A stretch of 43,224 bases of DNA, taken from contig JBAQYM010000147.1 in assembly GCA_049300095.1 (NCBI GenBank), forward strand, positions 1 to 43,224, written 5' to 3'. Shown piece after piece: positions 39,354-43,224 of the stretch. Both the position numbers and the translations under genes were made by a program. Within the stretch, counting starts at the first letter, position 1, and each line of letters starts with the position of its first letter. Origin of the DNA: SbD1 sp049300095 (lineage in GTDB: Bacteria; Desulfobacterota; Syntrophobacteria; Syntrophobacterales; Syntrophobacteraceae). The notes beneath the pieces are model-generated. The model saw only the letters and a program-made list of their open reading frames with translations, was not told the DNA's origin and ran no database searches.

Positions 39354-41143
39354 TGCACCCCGTTTTGCAGTGTTTGCAGATGGTAATAGAGGCCGATCCT
39401 TTCCATCAATGCGTCGTGAGTGCCCTGCTCCACAATCCTTCCCTGATCGATCACGATAATCTGGTTTGCGCGCCTGATCGTCGATAGCCGGTGGGCGATG
39501 ATGATACTGGTGCGGTTGGATAGGACCGCCTGGATCGCCTGCTCGACGAGCATTTCCGTTTCCGTGTCCACGTTCGCCGTGGCCTCGTCCAGGATCAGTA
39601 TCCTGGGGTTCCGGGCGAGCACCCGTGCAAACGACAGGAGTTGTTTTTCCCCGGCGGAAAGGTCCATCCCCGCCTCGCCGATTCTTGTCTCGATGCCTTC
39701 GGGAAGCCTCGAAACGAGGTTCGACAACTGTGAGAGCCTCACGATTTCATCGAGTTCAGGCCCCGGCAGATCGCGGTCGAGCAGAATATTCTCCCTGATG
39801 CTCCCCGGAACGATGAAAATATCCTGCATGACAAGCCCGATCTGCTCGCGGAGCCATTTCGGCTCGAACCTGCGAAGCTCGATGCCGTCGAGCAGTATTT
39901 CCCCCCGCTCCGGATCGTAGAACCGCTCGAGAAGGTTGATGAGCGTGGTTTTCCCCGACCCGGTGGCCCCCACGATGGCCAGCGTCTCGCCGGGCGCCAC
40001 GGCAAAGGATACATCTTTGAGGACCGGCCTCTGCGAGTCGTAGCCGAAAACAACGTTGCGGAACGCTATCTCCCCCCTGACCTTCGGCAACTCGACGGGG
40101 TCGATCACCTCGGGCATGTGGTCCCTGGCTTCCAGGAGTTGAAAGATCCTCTCGGCCGAGGCCATGGCCGACTGCACGATGGTGTATTTTTGCGAAAGCT
40201 CCCGGATGGGCTGAAAAAAGAGCCGCATATAGGAGATGAACGCCGTGAGTATTCCGAGGGTCATGTAATTTTCAAGTATCTGCCGGCCGCCGTACCAGAT
40301 GATGAGCGCGAGCGAGACCGATCCCATCACTTCGATAAGTGGCACAAAGACACCGAAAACCCTGACCTGGTACATTGCGGCGTCGAAGTACCTCCGGTTG
40401 AGTCCCGTAAATCTGTCCCTCGCATCCCGCTCGCGAAGGAAAATCTGGATGATCGAAATCCCGGAAACCGCCTCCTGCAAAAAGCCGTTAATCCCGGCAA
40501 GATGCGCGCGTATCCTGCGGAAAGCTTCCCGCGACAGCCTCCCGAACCACAGGGTTATCAGGATCATCAGCGGGAATGTAATCGAGAGCAGGAGCGAGAG
40601 ACGCCAGTTCATCCAGTACAGGATGCCGAGAATCCCCACCAGCCGCACCCCCTCGTTAAAGAGCGTGATAATGACCGAGGTAAACATCTCGTACATGTTC
40701 TGGATGTCGTTCGTGTGCCGGGTAACGAGCCTCCCGACCCGGTGGGCGCTGAAAAATGAGAGGTTGAGCTGAATGACGTGGGTAAAAAGGCGCTGGCGCA
40801 GGGAATGCATTATCCTCTGGCCGGTCCATTCGAGGGCGATCACCTGGAAAAAGTTTGCCACAAACCCGATGAGGACCACCCCCAGGAAAAGGACGGCGAT
40901 GGTCGAGACCCCCCGCAGCCTTTCATCGACGGGGACGGCGTCGTTTATGATGTAGCGGTCCATCGCGACCTGGACGAGCCAGGGCCAGGTGAGGCTTGCT
41001 CCCGTGATGACGAAGGCGAGCCCCACGGCGACGAGCACCCATCGCCACTGGGGGAGCATGAATTTGAGCAGCCGCCCCCAGAGTTTGAAGTCCCCGAGAT
41101 AGCGTACCTGCTCGCGTTCGAAAGATTCCTGGTCAAGGTCCAT
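39338..41143 (-). CDS. Heterodimeric ABC exporter half, catalytic-site subunit (MdlB/BmrD-type)
   Basis: This encodes 601 residues from the ATG at 41143, which overlaps the end of the partner gene by 11 nt; the family start MDLDQESFEREQVRYL agrees. Six transmembrane helices (about 30-320) precede the NBD. Walker A is GATGSGKTTL (about 389-398), the Q-loop is LVMQDIF, the signature LSAGEKQLL (non-canonical LSAGE instead of LSGGQ), and Walker B ILILDEATANVD with the catalytic Glu. With its partner it makes an asymmetric lipid- or drug-type exporter of the inner membrane. The C-terminal residues and stop are supplied by a TCAATCCC-type repeat. Translation is probably coupled to the partner gene. 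Confidence 0.92.
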   Translation of the reverse strand: MDLDQESFEREQVRYLGDFKLWGRLLKFMLPQWRWVLVAVGLAFVITGASLTWPWLVQVAMDRYIINDAVPVDERLRGVSTIAVLFLGVVLIGFVANFFQVIALEWTGQRIMHSLRQRLFTHVIQLNLSFFSAHRVGRLVTRHTNDIQNMYEMFTSVIITLFNEGVRLVGILGILYWMNWRLSLLLSITFPLMILITLWFGRLSREAFRRIRAHLAGINGFLQEAVSGISIIQIFLRERDARDRFTGLNRRYFDAAMYQVRVFGVFVPLIEVMGSVSLALIIWYGGRQILENYMTLGILTAFISYMRLFFQPIRELSQKYTIVQSAMASAERIFQLLEARDHMPEVIDPVELPKVRGEIAFRNVVFGYDSQRPVLKDVSFAVAPGETLAIVGATGSGKTTLINLLERFYDPERGEILLDGIELRRFEPKWLREQIGLVMQDIFIVPGSIRENILLDRDLPGPELDEIVRLSQLSNLVSRLPEGIETRIGEAGMDLSAGEKQLLSFARVLARNPRILILDEATANVDTETEMLVEQAIQAVLSNRTSIIIAHRLSTIRRANQIIVIDQGRIVEQGTHDALMERIGLYYHLQTLQNGVQGLRN

Positions 41144-42992
41144 CGGTTGTCGCCGTTGTCTGTTTTTCGCCTTCGCCGCCCGAGGTCTGCCGCTTGTAGA
41201 TGGTCGCATAGAAGGCGTTGCGCTCGATAAGCTCTTCGTGCGGTCCCCGGTCGATGATTCGCCCGTTGTCCATCACCACGATCTCGGTTGCGTCGGCCAG
41301 CGGGGCCACCCTGTGCGACACGATGATACAGGTCCGACCCGCCAGGTAGGAAGAGATCGACCGGATGATGGCGTGCTCGGTTTCCATGTCCACTGCCGAG
41401 AGCGCATCGTCGATAATGATCACGGGCCGGTCGAGCAGGAGCGCCCGCGCGATGGCGATCCTCTGCCTCTGCCCCCCGGAAAGCTTAACGCCCCTCTCCC
41501 CTATCCTGGTATCGTAGCCCTGCGGCATCGCGGCTATTTCTTCGTGTATCGCGGCGGCCCTCGCCACCCGTTCGATTTCGTCGGGCGCGGCGTCGGGCTT
41601 TCCGAAGGCGATATTAAAGGCAACCGTGTCGGAAAAGAGCACTACGTCCTGGGGCACGTAGGCTATCGCGCTGCGGATGGAGTGGAGCGAGAGCCCGTTT
41701 ACGTCGAACCCGTCGAAGAAAAGCGTTCCGTCCGGCACCGGGTAGAGCCGCGCGAGCAGATTGCATAGAGTCGTCTTCCCCGCGCCCGTTCGGCCGACAA
41801 TCCCAAGGAACTCCCCCCGCTGGACCCGGAGGCTGATGCTCTTGAGACTCGCCGCGACCTGGCCGGGGTAGGCAAAGGTAAGGTCATCGAGACCTATCTC
41901 ACCGCGCGTGATCTCGCGCGAAACGGCCCCGGCGCTCTCGCGAAGGTCCGGCTGTTCGTTCAGCAGGGCGTGTATGCGGGATAAGGAGGTCACCCCGCGC
42001 TGGAACAGGTCGGCCACCCAGCCCATCGCCATCATCGGCCAGGTCATGATGAAAAGGTAGCTGATGAAGGCGACGAAATCCCCCGCCGTGATCGACCCCA
42101 GAATTGTCAGCCTGCCGCCGAAAACAAGCACCAGCAGCATGCTGGCGTTTCCGATGAACATAGCGATGGGGAAAAGCGTTCCATATACGAATGCCAGCCG
42201 GAGATTGTTCCTCACGTAGGTCTCGCCCATCTCGTTAAAGCGGGCCGACTGGAGTTCTTCCTGGTTGTACGCCTTGACCAGACGAATCGAGGAAATGGTC
42301 GAGCGCACAAATTCGGTGAGCGTCGAGAATTGTTCCTGCACCTTTTTGAACCGCTTGTGAAGGCGCGAGGAAAGGACGCGCGTGAGCACAGCCAGCACGG
42401 GCATGGGGGCAACGGCGATGATCGTCAGCCCCGGGTGGATGTAGAGCATGAAACCGAAGGCCGCCAGCCCCATGAAGACGGCGTCGACGAAGGCCACAAG
42501 GCCCATCCCGGCCGCAAGCTGCACCGAGGAGAGGTCGTTTGTGGCAAGCGCCATCGCTTCACCCGCCGTGGTTCTCTGGAAATAGGACTTATCGAGTTGG
42601 AGCAGGTGGGCGAACATGCGGTTTCGAAGCTCGGTTTCGAGGAGCCTCGAAAACCCGAAGATGAACTGACGCCAGACATATCGAAAGACCGCGATGACCA
42701 GGGCGATCAAGACGATATAGAGTCCGTAGCCGAGAAGCTGGGAGGCGGTGGCCGTGCCGAACTGAATCGCGTCCACTGCCGCCTTGACGATCCGCGGGAT
42801 GAAAAGTTGGAGCAGGTCGACCAGGATAAGGGCCAGGAACCCGCCCAGCAGCCGGAGAATATGCCGTCTGAAAATGGGTGCGACCAGGCTCAGGGAACTC
42901 CACGAACTCACCACCTCGGGACTCTCCGAGGCGGCGCCCGAACCGATTTTTCTCAAAGTCCCTCTCACCTGCCGATATTCCCACCCAATCAA
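41133..42992 (-). CDS. Heterodimeric ABC exporter half, degenerate-site subunit (MdlA/BmrC-type)
   Basis: This encodes 619 residues from a TTG at 42992; a GTG eight codons later (42968) is an alternative. Six transmembrane helices are followed by the NBD. Walker A is GRTGAGKTTLC, the Q-loop YVPQDV, and the signature is canonical KLSGGQRQRIAIARAL. In Walker B (VIIIDDALSAVD) the catalytic Glu is Asp, a known mark of the degenerate-site subunit in exporters such as TM287/288. The partner's altered LSAGE signature would face this site. Stop and partner start overlap by 11 nt, so the two are made together. Substrate unknown. Confidence 0.92.
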   Translation of the reverse strand: MIGWEYRQVRGTLRKIGSGAASESPEVVSSWSSLSLVAPIFRRHILRLLGGFLALILVDLLQLFIPRIVKAAVDAIQFGTATASQLLGYGLYIVLIALVIAVFRYVWRQFIFGFSRLLETELRNRMFAHLLQLDKSYFQRTTAGEAMALATNDLSSVQLAAGMGLVAFVDAVFMGLAAFGFMLYIHPGLTIIAVAPMPVLAVLTRVLSSRLHKRFKKVQEQFSTLTEFVRSTISSIRLVKAYNQEELQSARFNEMGETYVRNNLRLAFVYGTLFPIAMFIGNASMLLVLVFGGRLTILGSITAGDFVAFISYLFIMTWPMMAMGWVADLFQRGVTSLSRIHALLNEQPDLRESAGAVSREITRGEIGLDDLTFAYPGQVAASLKSISLRVQRGEFLGIVGRTGAGKTTLCNLLARLYPVPDGTLFFDGFDVNGLSLHSIRSAIAYVPQDVVLFSDTVAFNIAFGKPDAAPDEIERVARAAAIHEEIAAMPQGYDTRIGERGVKLSGGQRQRIAIARALLLDRPVIIIDDALSAVDMETEHAIIRSISSYLAGRTCIIVSHRVAPLADATEIVVMDNGRIIDRGPHEELIERNAFYATIYKRQTSGGEGEKQTTATTDGP

Positions 42993-43153
42993 GCTTTCCC
43001 GCGCGAGGGGAGTAAGCCGAATGACACACTTGAAATGTTAACAATGAATTTCATTAATTTCCAATAAGATACACCAATCGGGCTAATCGTTCAACTCGCA
43101 ACCGTCTCGCGGGGTGTTGAAAAAGGGGTCCCTCCCTTTGGACAGTCCGGGCG
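42993..43153. other. Intergenic region upstream of the ABC operon
   Basis: No gene is seen in this stretch. It should carry the ABC-pair promoter; it contains AT-rich sequence near 43035-43070 but no clear -35/-10 pair was chosen. An inverted repeat follows to the window edge. Confidence 0.5.
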
Positions 43154-43224
43154 GGGATCAACCCCGCCCCTACGAGGTGGTGATGATTCATATCGTGGGC
43201 AGGTGTAGGGGCGGGGTTGATCCC
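43154..43224. repeat. Inverted repeat at the window edge
   Basis: GGGATCAACCCCGCCCCTAC (43154-43173) and its exact reverse complement (43205-43224) flank about 31 nt. The left arm itself contains GGGCGGGG/CCCCGCCC. The right arm runs off the end of the window, so the element may be longer. Confidence 0.8.

Overview
The window looks like chromosomal DNA of a high-G+C, Gram-negative bacterium. A deltaproteobacterium in the broad sense (Desulfobacterota, Syntrophobacter/Syntrophus-like) is the best guess. The reasons are the xseA-xseB-ispA-dxs-tlyA order, an MJ0042-type zinc-ribbon/DUF3426 protein, two short HU/IHF proteins, a GspG pseudopilin, and many dispersed hairpin repeats. No 16S gene is present, so the placement is an inference from gene content. 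I recognise 38 intact protein genes, one broken gene (hicA) and one tRNA.

Layout. Positions 1-4.8 kb hold cell-surface or periplasmic genes: a two-repeat cysteine-rich secreted protein, and two exported right-handed beta-helix proteins, one with a ladder of cysteines. From 5.2 to 9.3 kb are a UbiA/MenA-type prenyltransferase and a pair encoding an L-cysteine desulfidase-like enzyme and an aspartate:alanine-exchanger-family transporter. From 9.4 to 12.1 kb is an accessory patch: a small secreted protein, an AT-rich gene for a tandem HIT protein with one intact and one degenerate active site, and a hicBA toxin-antitoxin pair whose toxin is killed by a nonsense codon. The patch ends at tRNA-Thr(TGT). 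From 12.2 to 17.7 kb a leftward operon encodes an M23-family envelope protein, PriA and a B12-binding radical SAM protein. From 18.1 to 22.1 kb are rightward HU, nucleoside phosphorylase, NAD-dependent DNA ligase, acylphosphatase and a small membrane protein.

From 22.5 to 37.7 kb the genes run leftward, except for the rightward nifU-like gene: oppA, nudC, oppB, oppC, xseA, xseB, ispA, dxs, tlyA, rlmH, then hpt, the DUF3426 protein, serS and an HU/IHF gene. This joins peptide uptake, exonuclease VII, isoprenoid precursor synthesis (DXS and a prenyl diphosphate synthase, which could feed the prenyltransferase at 5.2 kb), ribosome/rRNA modification, purine salvage and seryl-tRNA charging. From 37.9 to 43 kb are two small unknown proteins, an orphan GspG, and two overlapping genes for an asymmetric heterodimeric ABC exporter.

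The most unusual signal is not a gene. Five leftward genes (rlmH, oppB, nudC, hpt and the first ABC gene) have their TGA stop codon inside, and in register with, an array of 7-8 bp repeats (TCACTCT or TCAATCCC type on the + strand), where the TCA of a unit is the stop codon. Two start codons (the 3166 gene and oppC) sit in short tandem duplications that copy the start region and create mini-ORFs. Several REP-like hairpin families fill the remaining intergenic space.
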